The notes beneath the pieces are model-generated. The model saw only the letters and a program-made list of their open reading frames with translations, was not told where the DNA came from and made no database searches. Shown here piece by piece: positions 40,924 through 50,247 of a stretch of DNA of 64,000 nucleotides; position 1 is the stretch's first letter, and the number at the start of each line of letters is the position of its first letter. Source of the DNA: Clostridia bacterium (GTDB taxonomy: Bacteria; Bacillota; Clostridia; Oscillospirales; CAG-272); assembly GCA_017461365.1 (NCBI GenBank), contig JAFTYG010000003.1, positions 1 to 64,000 of the forward strand, given 5' to 3'. Made by a program: the position numbers and the translations under genes.

Positions 40924-43023
40924 ATGATCTTAATAATTGCTGAAAAGCCAAGCCTTGGCAGAAATATAGCTGCGGGACTTGGCAGTTTTCAGCGAAGAGA
41001 TGGGTATCTCGAAAATGAAAATCATATTATAACATGGGCATTCGGTCATCTTTTTTCGCTTGCGGATATTGAATATTATAATCCGACCGATAGCGGACGG
41101 TGGACGATGGATAATTTGCCTTGCTTCCCCGAGAAGTTTCACTTTGAATTGAGGAAGGGCAAGGATAAACAAGCTGATAGCGGCGTTATCAAGCAGTATA
41201 AGATCATTGAGCAGCTTTGTAACCGAGAAGATGTGGACACTATCGTCAATGCGGGGGACGCGGATAGAGAAGGCGAGATCATCGTGCGTACATGTATAAA
41301 AAATGCGCTAAAAAAGCCCAAATCAATAAAAAGACTTTGGCTTCCAGATCAAACGCCTCAAACAGTAAAAAACGCATTTGCAGATATGAAAGACGATGCG
41401 TGTTTTGATAATTTGGCGAATGAGGGCTATGCAAGAACTTATATAGACTGGCTCTACGGGGTGAATTTAACGCGTTACGCAACATTGAGATCGGGAGCAC
41501 TGTTACGTGTCGGTCGTGTTATCGTTCCGATCGTACGCGCTATTTATGACCGTGACATGGCGATAAAGAACTTTGTTCCCGAAAAGTATTATTCCATAAT
41601 AAGTAAAGAGAAAACAAATGAAGAAACAGTAGAGCTTCAGAGTAAAAAGAAATTTACAGCCAACGAATACAGTAAAGCTATCGACACTTGTTCGGAATAC
41701 AATTCCTGTGAGGCTGTGGTCACATCGGTCAAACGAAAGAAGGATACGCTTTCTCCTGGTAAGCTTTACTCATTGTCAAAGTTACAGAACATTCTCGGAA
41801 AAAAGTATAAAATGTCTATGGCGGAAAGTCTCGAAATAGTGCAAAAGCTGTACGAGGAAGGCTTTTTGACGTATCCGCGTACTAATTCCGAATATCTTGC
41901 GACAGCGGAAAAGGGAAAGATAAAAAGTATTCTTGAAAATTGCCAAAAGATAGGCTATCCCGTCGAATTTAAGGACAAAAAAACTATATTTGATGACAGT
42001 AAGATCGAATCTCACTCTGCGATAACACCTACTTATAAGATTCCCGAAAAAAATCGCTTGAGCGAGAAAGAAATGCAGGTATATTCAACCGTATTCAGAC
42101 GCTTTGTTGCGGTATTCTGTGCAGAGGACTGTATTGCGGAAAAGGTGGAAATAACCGTCAGTGTAGGAGAGCTTGAGGACTTTGTATTAAAAGGGATTTC
42201 TATCCGTGAAAAGGGTTGGATGAAATACGATGACAGTACGCAAAAAGACAAGCTGTTACCGAGATTGCAAAAGGGCGATAAGGTAAATATAAATTTTGTT
42301 CCGATAGAAAAAGAAACCACTCCGCCGAAGCATTATACGATAGAAACACTCAACAACTATCTAAAAAACCCTTTCAGAGAAGAAAAGGCTTCGGTTGACG
42401 ATTCGATGGGTGCGGATGACGCAGAAGAATACAGAGCGATGTTTGAGGGCGTGGAGCTTGGAACAGAGGCTACAAGAACAGGAATTATCGACAACGCCCG
42501 AAGCAGTGGATACATTCAACTGAAAAAGGACGTTTATACCATACTTCCCGACGGAATCTATCTCATTGAAGCACTCGATCGGATGAATATATCTATGGAT
42601 AAATTCAAAACATCTGAAATGGGCAGGGCATTAAAAAAGGTTTATCGCGGAGATATGAACGTTGATGAAAGCGTAAGCTTTGCCGTTAATGAGATCAGAA
42701 ATTATTTCGAAGCTCCGCAGATGCCGCTTGAATTGGACAATGATATTGGATTTTTCGGAGATATAGTGGGACAGTGTCCTCTTTGCGGCAAGGACGTAAT
42801 ACGGTATAAGTATAATTACGGATGCAGTGGCTACAAGGAGGGTTGTAAATTCAGGATATATATGACGATATGCAATCGAACAATATCCCTAAACCACGCA
42901 AAACAACTGCTTCAGAACGGACGCACAGATAAGATCAAGGGCTTTAAATCAAAGACAGGTAAAGATTTTGACGCCGTTATAAAGCTCGACGGAGATAGGT
43001 GCGTATTTGATTTTAATTCATAA
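40924..43023 (+). CDS. topB: DNA topoisomerase III
   Basis: 699 residues, type IA topoisomerase. TOPRIM domain (IAEKPSLGRNIA, Asp-rich DADREGE), catalytic Tyr in FLTYPRTNSEYL near residue 325, and a C-terminal zinc-like motif CPLCGKD...CSGYKEGC. It relaxes negative supercoils by single-strand passage and decatenates replication intermediates. Chromosomal context between a P-loop protein and deoC gives no sign of a plasmid origin. Confidence 0.93.
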   Translation: MILIIAEKPSLGRNIAAGLGSFQRRDGYLENENHIITWAFGHLFSLADIEYYNPTDSGRWTMDNLPCFPEKFHFELRKGKDKQADSGVIKQYKIIEQLCNREDVDTIVNAGDADREGEIIVRTCIKNALKKPKSIKRLWLPDQTPQTVKNAFADMKDDACFDNLANEGYARTYIDWLYGVNLTRYATLRSGALLRVGRVIVPIVRAIYDRDMAIKNFVPEKYYSIISKEKTNEETVELQSKKKFTANEYSKAIDTCSEYNSCEAVVTSVKRKKDTLSPGKLYSLSKLQNILGKKYKMSMAESLEIVQKLYEEGFLTYPRTNSEYLATAEKGKIKSILENCQKIGYPVEFKDKKTIFDDSKIESHSAITPTYKIPEKNRLSEKEMQVYSTVFRRFVAVFCAEDCIAEKVEITVSVGELEDFVLKGISIREKGWMKYDDSTQKDKLLPRLQKGDKVNINFVPIEKETTPPKHYTIETLNNYLKNPFREEKASVDDSMGADDAEEYRAMFEGVELGTEATRTGIIDNARSSGYIQLKKDVYTILPDGIYLIEALDRMNISMDKFKTSEMGRALKKVYRGDMNVDESVSFAVNEIRNYFEAPQMPLELDNDIGFFGDIVGQCPLCGKDVIRYKYNYGCSGYKEGCKFRIYMTICNRTISLNHAKQLLQNGRTDKIKGFKSKTGKDFDAVIKLDGDRCVFDFNS

Positions 43024-43035
43024 AAGGAGTAATAT

Positions 43036-43707
43036 ATGAACACCAAAGAGATATTATCCAAAGTTGATCATACGTTGCTTTCGCAGTCGGCAACTTGGAA
43101 TGAAATAAAGGTTATCTGCGACGATGCGGTAAAATATGAGACAGCCTCGGTTTGCATACCTCCAGCTTTCGTTAAGCAAGCAAGAGAGTATCTTGACGGA
43201 CGGGTAGCCGTTTGTACGGTAATAGGCTTTCCCAACGGTTATCAGACCACAGCCGTAAAATGTTTTGAAACCACAGATGCAATTGAGAACGGCGCGGATG
43301 AAATAGATATGGTAATTAACGTAGGAAGTCTAAAAGAAAAAAATTATTCCGACATACTTAATGAGATAAAAAAGATAAAAGAGATATGCGGAAAACGTAT
43401 CCTTAAGGTCATAATAGAAGCCTGCCTGCTTTCAGAGGAAGAAAAGATAAAAATGTGTGAGCTTGTAACCGAAGCCGGTGCCGATTATATCAAGACCTCT
43501 ACCGGTTTTTCTACGGGAGGCGCTACCTTTGAAGATATAGCGCTTTTTGCTAAGCACGTCAGAAAGGGTGTAAAAATAAAGGCGGCAGGCGGTATCAAGA
43601 GCTTTGATGACGCTGAAAAATTCATATCGCTCGGCGCTGACCGTCTCGGTACAAGCCGACTTGTGGCTATCATAAAAAATGATACCGACAATAACATAAA
43701 ATACTGA
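43036..43707 (+). CDS. deoC: Deoxyribose-phosphate aldolase
   Basis: 223 residues. The Schiff-base Lys is in YIKTSTGFSTGGAT, and the second conserved Lys is in VKIKAAGGIKS. Splits 2-deoxyribose-5-phosphate into glyceraldehyde-3-phosphate and acetaldehyde. AAAGGAG precedes the ATG, 12 bp after topB, so likely one transcript. The other deo genes are not in the window. Confidence 0.95.
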   Translation: MNTKEILSKVDHTLLSQSATWNEIKVICDDAVKYETASVCIPPAFVKQAREYLDGRVAVCTVIGFPNGYQTTAVKCFETTDAIENGADEIDMVINVGSLKEKNYSDILNEIKKIKEICGKRILKVIIEACLLSEEEKIKMCELVTEAGADYIKTSTGFSTGGATFEDIALFAKHVRKGVKIKAAGGIKSFDDAEKFISLGADRLGTSRLVAIIKNDTDNNIKY

Positions 43708-43712
43708 AAAAA

Positions 43713-43741
43713 GCTGTTGCATAATTGTGATATGCAACAGC
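43713..43741. terminator. Bidirectional terminator deoC / potD
   Basis: A perfect 11-bp stem (GCTGTTGCATA with TATGCAACAGC, 7-base loop), with A6 before and T6 after. Confidence 0.88.
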
Positions 43742-43747
43742 CGTTTT

Positions 43748-44998
43748 TTATGGATCTTCATAAAGCTTTTTCTTGCTTTGTTTCTTTAAGATGCTTGAAA
43801 TAAACATAAACAGTAAAAATGCAATTATAACACCGCAAATGATGTATATGCCTATGCCAATCTCAATATCAGATTTCAGCTCCTCCCAAAGAGAATTGAG
43901 AAGTACGAGCTTGTCCTCGGTGAGATTTTCATAGGACGTAGCCTTTACGCTATCGGATGGATACATTTTTTCATATGCGTCATCCTTGATCTCCGACATA
44001 TACTCACGGTATTCCTCACTCTCTACGACAAGTTTGTTCGGTGAGGCGTAGTATGTATATTCCGCGTTTGCTATGGCCGCTTCCTCGGAAAGCATAAAGT
44101 TTATATAATGCTCGGCTATCTCTTTATTTTCGGACGACTTGGGAATACACATGGCGTCTACATAAAGATTAGTTCCTTCTTCGGGATAAAAGAATTCAAG
44201 ATCGTTATTTTCTTCATACATTGCGAGATAGTCTCCCGCATAGTACGCAGCGATAGCGGCAGATCCGTTCTCCATTTTATTGAAGATCTCATCCATAACA
44301 TAGCCTTGAACTATCTTTTTTTGCTCTTTCAAAAGATCAAGCGCATCGCGCCACTGTTCTTCCGTAGCTTCATTTACGTCAACCCCAAGGTAATACTGCG
44401 CTGTTCCGAAGGCATCTCGGGAATTATTGAACTGAAGAATATTTCCCGTATAATCCTCATCCCACATCAGAGACCAACTGCCTATATCTTCGTCTTCGGG
44501 ATCGACCATTGTTGTGTTATAGATAATCCCGATCATACCGTAAAGATAGGGAACAGAATATACGTTTCCTTCGTCGTAATACGCATTTTCACCACGAAAT
44601 TCTGGAAGTATATTTTCTACGTTGGGTATGTTATCGTAGTTTAGGGGAGCAAGATAGCCCTCATCTTTAAGACGCTGTACCATATAATCCGACGGAACTA
44701 TGACGTCGTAGTTTACAGCTTCGCTCGTTATCTTGGCGTAAAGATCCTCATTACTGGAATAGGTGGAATAATTGACTTCCACGCGTGTTCCGTTCTTTGA
44801 GCCTATATTTTCATTATACCAGGCTTCAAACGCCTCATTGACGTCTATAGAGCCTTCAGAACCGTCGGAAATGTATTCGCCCCAATTGTAGACGTATAGG
44901 GTTATAACATCGCCGTTTGCGGTGTTGCAGGAGACCATAGACAGTACGGGGAAGCAAAGAAGCAATATACAAAGCGCAACAGAAAGAAATTTCTTCAT
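43748..44998 (-). CDS. potD: Spermidine/putrescine-binding lipoprotein with C-terminal TM helix
   Basis: 416 residues. Lipobox VSC (Cys24), then an extracellular-solute-binding domain typical of PotD (YNWGEYI at the start, NYSTYSSNEDLYAKI, VPSDYMVQRL). After the domain, the last ~37 residues form a clear membrane helix (IYIICGVIIAFLLFMFISSI) with a basic tail (KKQSKKK). PotD homologues are normally ~350 residues and end with the soluble domain. So this one has two potential membrane anchors. Last gene of the pot operon, 5 bp after potC. Confidence 0.92.
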   Translation of the reverse strand: MKKFLSVALCILLLCFPVLSMVSCNTANGDVITLYVYNWGEYISDGSEGSIDVNEAFEAWYNENIGSKNGTRVEVNYSTYSSNEDLYAKITSEAVNYDVIVPSDYMVQRLKDEGYLAPLNYDNIPNVENILPEFRGENAYYDEGNVYSVPYLYGMIGIIYNTTMVDPEDEDIGSWSLMWDEDYTGNILQFNNSRDAFGTAQYYLGVDVNEATEEQWRDALDLLKEQKKIVQGYVMDEIFNKMENGSAAIAAYYAGDYLAMYEENNDLEFFYPEEGTNLYVDAMCIPKSSENKEIAEHYINFMLSEEAAIANAEYTYYASPNKLVVESEEYREYMSEIKDDAYEKMYPSDSVKATSYENLTEDKLVLLNSLWEELKSDIEIGIGIYIICGVIIAFLLFMFISSILKKQSKKKLYEDP

Positions 44999-45003
44999 AC
45001 CCG

Positions 45004-45813
45004 TTACCTCCTTACCGTTTTCCGCACCTTGTTATTTACCGAGCCGGTAAAATTAACAACGAGCAGAATGACAAGAATAATGGCAATGATCAAAGCGCAA
45101 AGTGCATACATACTGAACTTTACGTTGTGTGCCGTCTGATTATAAACATAGAGGGGTAACGTTTGAAAATTAGGCGAGCTTACAAAATGGCTTATAACGA
45201 AGTCATCGAGCGACATTGTAAACGCGAGCATAATACCAGAAACGATCCCCGGAACTATTTGGGGAAGCTCTACCTTGAAAAATGCGCGCGTAGGCGTACA
45301 TCCCAAATCCATAGCCGCTTCGGAAAGCGAATGGTCAAGCTGATTGAATCTCGGTAATACCGACAAAAGAACGTATGGCAGATTAAACGTGGTATGAGCT
45401 ATAAGCATCGTTCCAAAGCCGAGAAAATCATTTGTTTTGAGTATTTTAGCAACAGCCACAAACAAAAGCATCATCGACACGCCCGTTACGATGTCTGGAT
45501 TTACCATAGGAATATTTGTAATAGATTTTATCGCGCTCTTTACATACTTTTTACGCATATGATGGATACCGAGCGCTGCAAAAGTTGCAATCACGGTCGC
45601 GCAAAGCGAAGAGCATATAGCAAGAATAAGCGAGTTTTTTAGCGCCATAAACGCTTCTTCATCCTGAAAAAGCTCGGCGTACCATTTAAAGGAAAATCCT
45701 GTAAACTCACTAAGGCTTCCAGATTCGTTAAAGGAAAACACCACAAGAACGACTATGGGCGCGTAAAGAAGGGCGAATACTATAAACATATAAGCCTTTG
45801 ATAAAAATTTCAT
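45004..45813 (-). CDS. potC: Spermidine/putrescine ABC permease PotC
   Basis: 269 residues, six hydrophobic segments. The EAA loop (LSEAAMDLGCTPTRAFFKVELPQIVPGI) contacts the ATPase. It starts 4 bp inside potB (ATGA-type overlap) and pairs with PotB to form the membrane channel. Confidence 0.93.
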   Translation of the reverse strand: MKFLSKAYMFIVFALLYAPIVVLVVFSFNESGSLSEFTGFSFKWYAELFQDEEAFMALKNSLILAICSSLCATVIATFAALGIHHMRKKYVKSAIKSITNIPMVNPDIVTGVSMMLLFVAVAKILKTNDFLGFGTMLIAHTTFNLPYVLLSVLPRFNQLDHSLSEAAMDLGCTPTRAFFKVELPQIVPGIVSGIMLAFTMSLDDFVISHFVSSPNFQTLPLYVYNQTAHNVKFSMYALCALIIAIILVILLVVNFTGSVNNKVRKTVRR

Positions 45814-46673
45814 ATGATTATACCTCCTTCATCATCGGAGAACTTATTCATTATACCCACGGATATGAGAATAAGTATCATCATAACAAGGGAGATAGCC
45901 GCGCCAATATTGTAGGTCGACGGTGTTTGGAACAGACGCTCTATGGTATCGCCTATGAGGTCTATCTTTCCCGCACCAAGCTTTTGAGAGATATAAAAAG
46001 TGCTGATCGACGGAACGAATACCATAGTAATACCCGATATGACACCTGACATAGAAAGGGGAATAATGATCTTGGTCATTACCTTGAAATTGTTACAACC
46101 CAAATCTGCAGCCGCCTCGGAATAACGCTTGTCTATCTTAGAGATTGATGTGTAGATCGGTAGTACCATATACGGCAAAAAATCGTATATCATACCAAGA
46201 ATTACACCAAAGTCCGAACCTACAATGTAAATTTTATCTAAGCCCATTTTTTCAAGCAGGGAATTCAACAATCCGCCGTTATCAAGCAACGCCATAAGCG
46301 CATATGTCCTTATAAGCAGATTACACCACATCGGAAGCATGAGAAGCACCAACAGTATGGTACGCGCTTTTGGTCCCGATTTTGCCATAAAATACGCCAA
46401 CGGGTATCCGATTATCAAACAAACAACGGTCGCTATAAGAGCAAATGCTATGGAAAGTATAAAAACGTTTGAATACTGCGAAAGCTCGGTTATGTTCGAC
46501 AGGGAAAATCCGTTCTCATCGGTAAAAGCAAAATATATAACGAATATCATAGGCGCAACGATGAACATTATCATCCATACGATATGAGGTGCTGCCGCGA
46601 TCTTTTGCAAGGGGGAACGTCGGTCAGCATTCTTGACTTTTTTCTTACGAACAGGTCCTGTCAATTTACGCAT
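45810..46673 (-). CDS. potB: Spermidine/putrescine ABC permease PotB
   Basis: About 287 residues, six hydrophobic segments and EAA loop ([28 protein letters not shown]). The start is uncertain. ATGs at 46682 and 46673 overlap the potA end but stand too close to GAGGAGG. A TTG at 46664 has ideal spacing from it and starts just after the potA stop. I list the ATG at 46673. The N-terminus is basic ([13 protein letters not shown]), cytoplasmic. Confidence 0.9.
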   Translation of the reverse strand: MRKLTGPVRKKKVKNADRRSPLQKIAAAPHIVWMIMFIVAPMIFVIYFAFTDENGFSLSNITELSQYSNVFILSIAFALIATVVCLIIGYPLAYFMAKSGPKARTILLVLLMLPMWCNLLIRTYALMALLDNGGLLNSLLEKMGLDKIYIVGSDFGVILGMIYDFLPYMVLPIYTSISKIDKRYSEAAADLGCNNFKVMTKIIIPLSMSGVISGITMVFVPSISTFYISQKLGAGKIDLIGDTIERLFQTPSTYNIGAAISLVMMILILISVGIMNKFSDDEGGIII

Positions 46674-47787
46674 CCTCCTCATCAACAATATCGGAAAGAT
46701 GGTCAAGCTCATCTGAGAACGAAGAATAATCTCCGAACATACCCGAGAACTCGGATTTTTTCATAATATGTATTGCATCAGGCTCAATATAAACGCCTAT
46801 TTCGGCATCAGGCGCAACATAGTCGGTTGTCTGAATCATCCATTTAAATCCGTCAATATCAACGATTATCTCATAGTGAACGCCCTTAAATGTAACAGTG
46901 GTTACTTTACCTGAAAGCATACCTTTTTCTATCGGTACAACGTCGACATCTTCCGGACGTATAACAACATCCACAGGCTCGTTTTTCTCGAAGCCCTTAT
47001 CAAGGCAGTTAAAAGTATGCTTTGCAAACCTTACGCTGTAATCTTCAAGCATTACGCCGTCGATTATGTTCGACTCACCGATAAAATCCGCAACAAACGC
47101 ATTTTTTGGCTCGTTGTATATATCGGTAGGCGTTCCTATCTGCTGTATTTTACCGTTTGCCATTACCACAACGGTATCCGACATTGAAAGCGCTTCTTCC
47201 TGATCGTGTGTTACATATATAAACGTAATACCTGTTTTTGTCTGTATATTTTTAAGCTCAACCTGCATATCTTTACGAAGTTTAAGATCGAGCGCACCCA
47301 ATGGCTCGTCCAGAAGAAGCACCTGAGGTTTATTTATCAGCGCTCTGGCAATAGCTACGCGCTGTTGCTGTCCACCCGACAGGTTATTTACATTTCTTTT
47401 CTCAAATCCTCTGAGGTTTACAAGCTCAAGCATTTCGGTAACACGGCGGCGTATCTCATTTTTATCTACCTTTGCCAGTGTAAGTCCGAATGCGATATTA
47501 TCATACACGTTCAAATGAGGGAACAGCGCGTATTTCTGAAAAACGGTATTGACGTTTCGTTTGTGCGCAGGCACATCATTGATACGCTTACCGTCAAAAT
47601 ATACGTCGCCCTCATCGGGAACTTCAAATCCGCCTATAATACGGAGAGTGGTAGTCTTTCCACATCCCGACGGGCCTAAAAGAGTAATGAATTCGTGATC
47701 GTTGATATAAAGATCAACATTTGAGAGTATCTGCTCTCCGTCATATGCCTTGCAGATATTCTTTAGCTCGATAAGTTTTGTTTTCAT
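46666..47787 (-). CDS. potA: Spermidine/putrescine ABC ATPase PotA
   Basis: 373 residues. Walker [10 protein letters not shown], signature LSGGQQQR, Walker [13 protein letters not shown] and H-loop THDQEEA in residues 1-240; then a TOBE-type regulatory domain ([15 protein letters not shown]). First gene of potABCD for polyamine import. The leader has a promoter and a long hairpin. AAGGAG lies 12 bp before the ATG, a rather long spacing. Confidence 0.95.
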   Translation of the reverse strand: MKTKLIELKNICKAYDGEQILSNVDLYINDHEFITLLGPSGCGKTTTLRIIGGFEVPDEGDVYFDGKRINDVPAHKRNVNTVFQKYALFPHLNVYDNIAFGLTLAKVDKNEIRRRVTEMLELVNLRGFEKRNVNNLSGGQQQRVAIARALINKPQVLLLDEPLGALDLKLRKDMQVELKNIQTKTGITFIYVTHDQEEALSMSDTVVVMANGKIQQIGTPTDIYNEPKNAFVADFIGESNIIDGVMLEDYSVRFAKHTFNCLDKGFEKNEPVDVVIRPEDVDVVPIEKGMLSGKVTTVTFKGVHYEIIVDIDGFKWMIQTTDYVAPDAEIGVYIEPDAIHIMKKSEFSGMFGDYSSFSDELDHLSDIVDEEDA

Positions 47788-47825
47788 TCCGCATAAAAAC
47801 TCCTTAAAAAAAGAAATATACGGAC

Positions 47826-47868
47826 AAGGGCAGGATCATATGCAATGTATGCACACAGATCTGCCCTT
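47826..47868 (-). promoter_or_regulatory. Hairpin in the potA leader
   Basis: AAGGGCAG pairs with CTGCCCTT, with GATC/GATC continuing the stem past a one-base bulge and a ~20-base apical part. Read on the minus strand it comes ~15 bases after the transcription start and is followed by a T-rich stretch before the potA RBS. It may be an attenuator or other leader control. Confidence 0.5.
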
Positions 47869-47884
47869 TTGCATCCATGCGAAT

Positions 47885-47913
47885 ATTGTAACAGATATTC
47901 ACATAAAATGCAA
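47885..47913 (-). promoter_or_regulatory. Promoter of the pot operon
   Basis: Minus strand TTGCAT (complement of 47908-47913), 17-bp spacer, TACAAT (complement of 47885-47890). The remaining 47914-48050 is AT-rich with nothing recognisable. Confidence 0.7.
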
Positions 47914-48050
47914 TATGTTTTATAAAAAAATTTTTAAAAAACGGCAAGAAATTTAATTAAAATCGGTAAATCGCGGTTATTTGGGATTTTTTGAATAAAA
48001 AACAGCTTTTTCTCTGTATTCCTCTAAAATACGTCCGAAATACTCCCGTT

Positions 48051-48626
48051 TTAATTTTCTTTTATAAATAATTTAAAGAACAGTGAAAGAGAAAAAATAA
48101 AGAGCGAAAGATTGGCGCTTGCGATCATTAAAAAATATACTGATATTATCCATAGTAGAAATATGATTACGAATGAGATCGCCGACAGCGCTCTGTCTGC
48201 GATATACGGATCTTTGAGAATACAGAGAAGGGAATATAATATCCGTCCGCCGTCAAAATCCTTGATAGGTAAAAGATTTGACAGCGCTAAGATCAGGGAG
48301 GACAGGATGAAATATTCGGTAAATTCGTTTACAAAAAAGGAATATACCAATATAGCAACGACAGCGCAGATAATATTTGCCACAGGCCCGCCCAAGCACA
48401 ATAATATTTCGTTTTTGTAAGAATAATCTGATGATATTGGGGTAAGTCCAGCTCCAAAAATCCCTATTTTACATTCCGAAAACTTTATTTTGCAAAGCTT
48501 TGCCACAAAAATATGACCGAGCTCATGAAGTGTTACGGCTACGAACGCCGCAAGGGCAAAGTATGAATGGGTTAAAAGAAGTGACAGAAAAAGCATGACC
48601 GAAAAGAAACCTATTTTAATTTTCAT
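48051..48626 (-). CDS. Site-2 protease family protein (SpoIVFB-like)
   Basis: 191 residues from ATG 48626, with GGAG 7 bp upstream; the frame is open further up but without an RBS. Five or six membrane helices. HELGH near residue 38 binds zinc and NLLPIKDFDGGRI near residue 120 gives the third ligand, as in M50 intramembrane proteases. The compact shape without PDZ or CBS domains fits the SpoIVFB group, which cleaves pro-sigma-K in sporulation. SpoIVFA is not adjacent, so a general S2P role is possible. Confidence 0.82.
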   Translation of the reverse strand: MKIKIGFFSVMLFLSLLLTHSYFALAAFVAVTLHELGHIFVAKLCKIKFSECKIGIFGAGLTPISSDYSYKNEILLCLGGPVANIICAVVAILVYSFFVNEFTEYFILSSLILALSNLLPIKDFDGGRILYSLLCILKDPYIADRALSAISFVIIFLLWIISVYFLMIASANLSLFIFSLSLFFKLFIKEN

Positions 48627-48784
48627 AACAGACTCCGAATAATAAAACTCACACAATTCATATGTTAAACGGTAGCAAGGGTATGCTTTTATATGCTCAA
48701 TTCGCAATCTTTACTAATTCATTGGTATGATTTAATTGGTTTTTTGGGCAAAAAAACAAATCGAAAAAAGTTTTCAAAAAACTA

Positions 48785-48812
48785 TTGACTTTTTTGAAAA
48801 AAAGAGTATAAT
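48785..48812 (+). promoter_or_regulatory. Promoter of tRNA-Leu
   Basis: TTGACT (48785-48790), 16-bp spacer, TATAAT (48807-48812). Confidence 0.7.
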
Positions 48813-48843
48813 ATTATATGTTGCCGATGAGGTTGGCAATAAC

Positions 48844-48928
48844 GCGGAAGTGGCGGAACTGGCAGACGCGCACGTTTGAGGGGCGTGTGGATTTCACCGT
48901 ACGGGTTCAAGTCCCGTTTTCCGCACCA
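48844..48928 (+). tRNA. tRNA-Leu (GAG)
   Basis: 85 bases including CCA. Acceptor GCGGAAG pairs with TTTCCGC (one G-T). The anticodon loop TTGAGGG gives GAG. A long variable arm marks class II, and GGTTCAAGTCC forms the T-arm. A hairpin terminator follows 3 bases later. Confidence 0.94.
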
Positions 48929-48931
48929 AAT

Positions 48932-48956
48932 ATGGGAAGAGTTCAACTCTTCCCAT
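48932..48956 (+). terminator. Terminator of tRNA-Leu
   Basis: ATGGGAAGAG pairs with CTCTTCCCAT, with one further T-A pair and a triloop, followed by T7. Confidence 0.88.
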
Positions 48957-48987
48957 TATTTTTTTGATTTCACAGAGGGATATTATC

Positions 48988-50154
48988 ATGACCGATCTTC
49001 TTATTAAGATTTTCATAAGAAATAAAGATGATGTTGACTCACAGGATGTAAGATCTGCCTACGTTACTACTGCCAGTGTGACAGGAATACTGATGAATGT
49101 TTTCCTTTTCCTGATCAAGCTTTCTTTTGGTATAGTTGCGAATTCGGTTGCAATGATCGCTGATGCGTTCAACAATATAACCGATGCGGGATCGTCAGTG
49201 GTCTCGTTTATCGGGTTTAAACTGTCAATAAAGCACGTTGATAAAAAGCATCCGTTCGGACACGGCAGAATGGAATATATCACCGGATTTATTGTTGATA
49301 TGCTGATAATACTTGTGGGATTTGAGCTTTTCAAGGGATCTGTTGAAAAGATAATAACGCCTACGCTTCCCGATGCGGATTGGTTTACGGTCGCAGTGCT
49401 TGCTCTGTCAATAGTTATAAAGCTTTGGCTCTTCTTTTTTTATCGGAAAATAGGCAAGAAAATAAATTCATCAAGTTTTAAATCCACGTCTGTTGACAGT
49501 ATTACAGACTGCGCCGCTACCGCCTTGGTATTGGTATCTGTGATCGTTTCGAAATATTTTGATCTTTTGATAGACGGCTATGTAGGAATATTTGTATCGA
49601 TCCTTATCCTTATAGCAGGGATACGCTCTGCTAAGGAAACTATTGATCTTTTACTTGGAATGCCGCCTACAAGTGAATATATCAAAGAGATAGTAGAGTT
49701 TGTTAAAAAATATCCTGAAATAGTAGGCGTACATGATATTATGGTACACGATTATGGCGTAGGCAGAAAGATCATATCGTTTCACGCAGAAATACCGTCG
49801 GATCTCAATATAAATTACGCTCATGAGGTTGTCGATAAGCTGGAGCGTGATATGAACGACAGGTTTGGCGCAATAGTCACCGTACATTTTGATCCTATAT
49901 CGGTTAACGATGAGCAGGTAGATCGAATGAAAACTTTCGCCGCCGAATGTGCAAAGGAGGTCGATCCCCGCTTTTCCATTCACGATTTCAGGATGACTAA
50001 GGGAGAAAAATATACCAATCTCATATTTGATCTCGTTATTCCCGTAGACTATAACGGAGATGATGATCATGCCGCACAGCTCGTAGCTGATAAAATAAAA
50101 GAAAAAGAACCCGACTGTTTTGCCGTTATTAAATCTGAACATCCATATTTTTAA
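48988..50154 (+). CDS. Cation diffusion facilitator family transporter
   Basis: 388 residues from ATG 48988, with AGAGGGA upstream; an in-frame TTG at 48964 precedes the RBS. Six membrane helices. The metal site is seen as NSVAMIADAFNNITDAG (helix II), HPFGHGRMEYI and VDSITDCAATALVL (helix V, SxxxD). A C-terminal cytoplasmic ferredoxin-like domain carries His residues. Exports Zn, Mn or Fe with proton antiport; the length includes a longer cytoplasmic domain than the smallest members. Metal not assignable. Confidence 0.92.
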   Translation: MTDLLIKIFIRNKDDVDSQDVRSAYVTTASVTGILMNVFLFLIKLSFGIVANSVAMIADAFNNITDAGSSVVSFIGFKLSIKHVDKKHPFGHGRMEYITGFIVDMLIILVGFELFKGSVEKIITPTLPDADWFTVAVLALSIVIKLWLFFFYRKIGKKINSSSFKSTSVDSITDCAATALVLVSVIVSKYFDLLIDGYVGIFVSILILIAGIRSAKETIDLLLGMPPTSEYIKEIVEFVKKYPEIVGVHDIMVHDYGVGRKIISFHAEIPSDLNINYAHEVVDKLERDMNDRFGAIVTVHFDPISVNDEQVDRMKTFAAECAKEVDPRFSIHDFRMTKGEKYTNLIFDLVIPVDYNGDDDHAAQLVADKIKEKEPDCFAVIKSEHPYF

Positions 50155-50162
50155 TAATAACT

Positions 50163-50196
50163 AACACCGCCGCAGGATTTATTCTGCGGCGGTGTT
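50163..50196 (+). terminator. Terminator of the CDF gene
   Basis: A perfect 13-bp GC-rich stem (AACACCGCCGCAG with CTGCGGCGGTGTT, 8-base loop). Confidence 0.88.
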
Positions 50197-50210
50197 TTCG
50201 CATACATCAA

Positions 50211-50240
50211 ATACGGACAGCCGTAAAAGGCTGTCCGTAT
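50211..50240 (-). terminator. Terminator of the ruvAB operon
   Basis: A perfect 12-bp stem (ATACGGACAGCC with GGCTGTCCGTAT, GTAAAA loop) just past the ruvB stop on the minus strand. Confidence 0.85.
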
Positions 50241-50247
50241 AGCGTTT

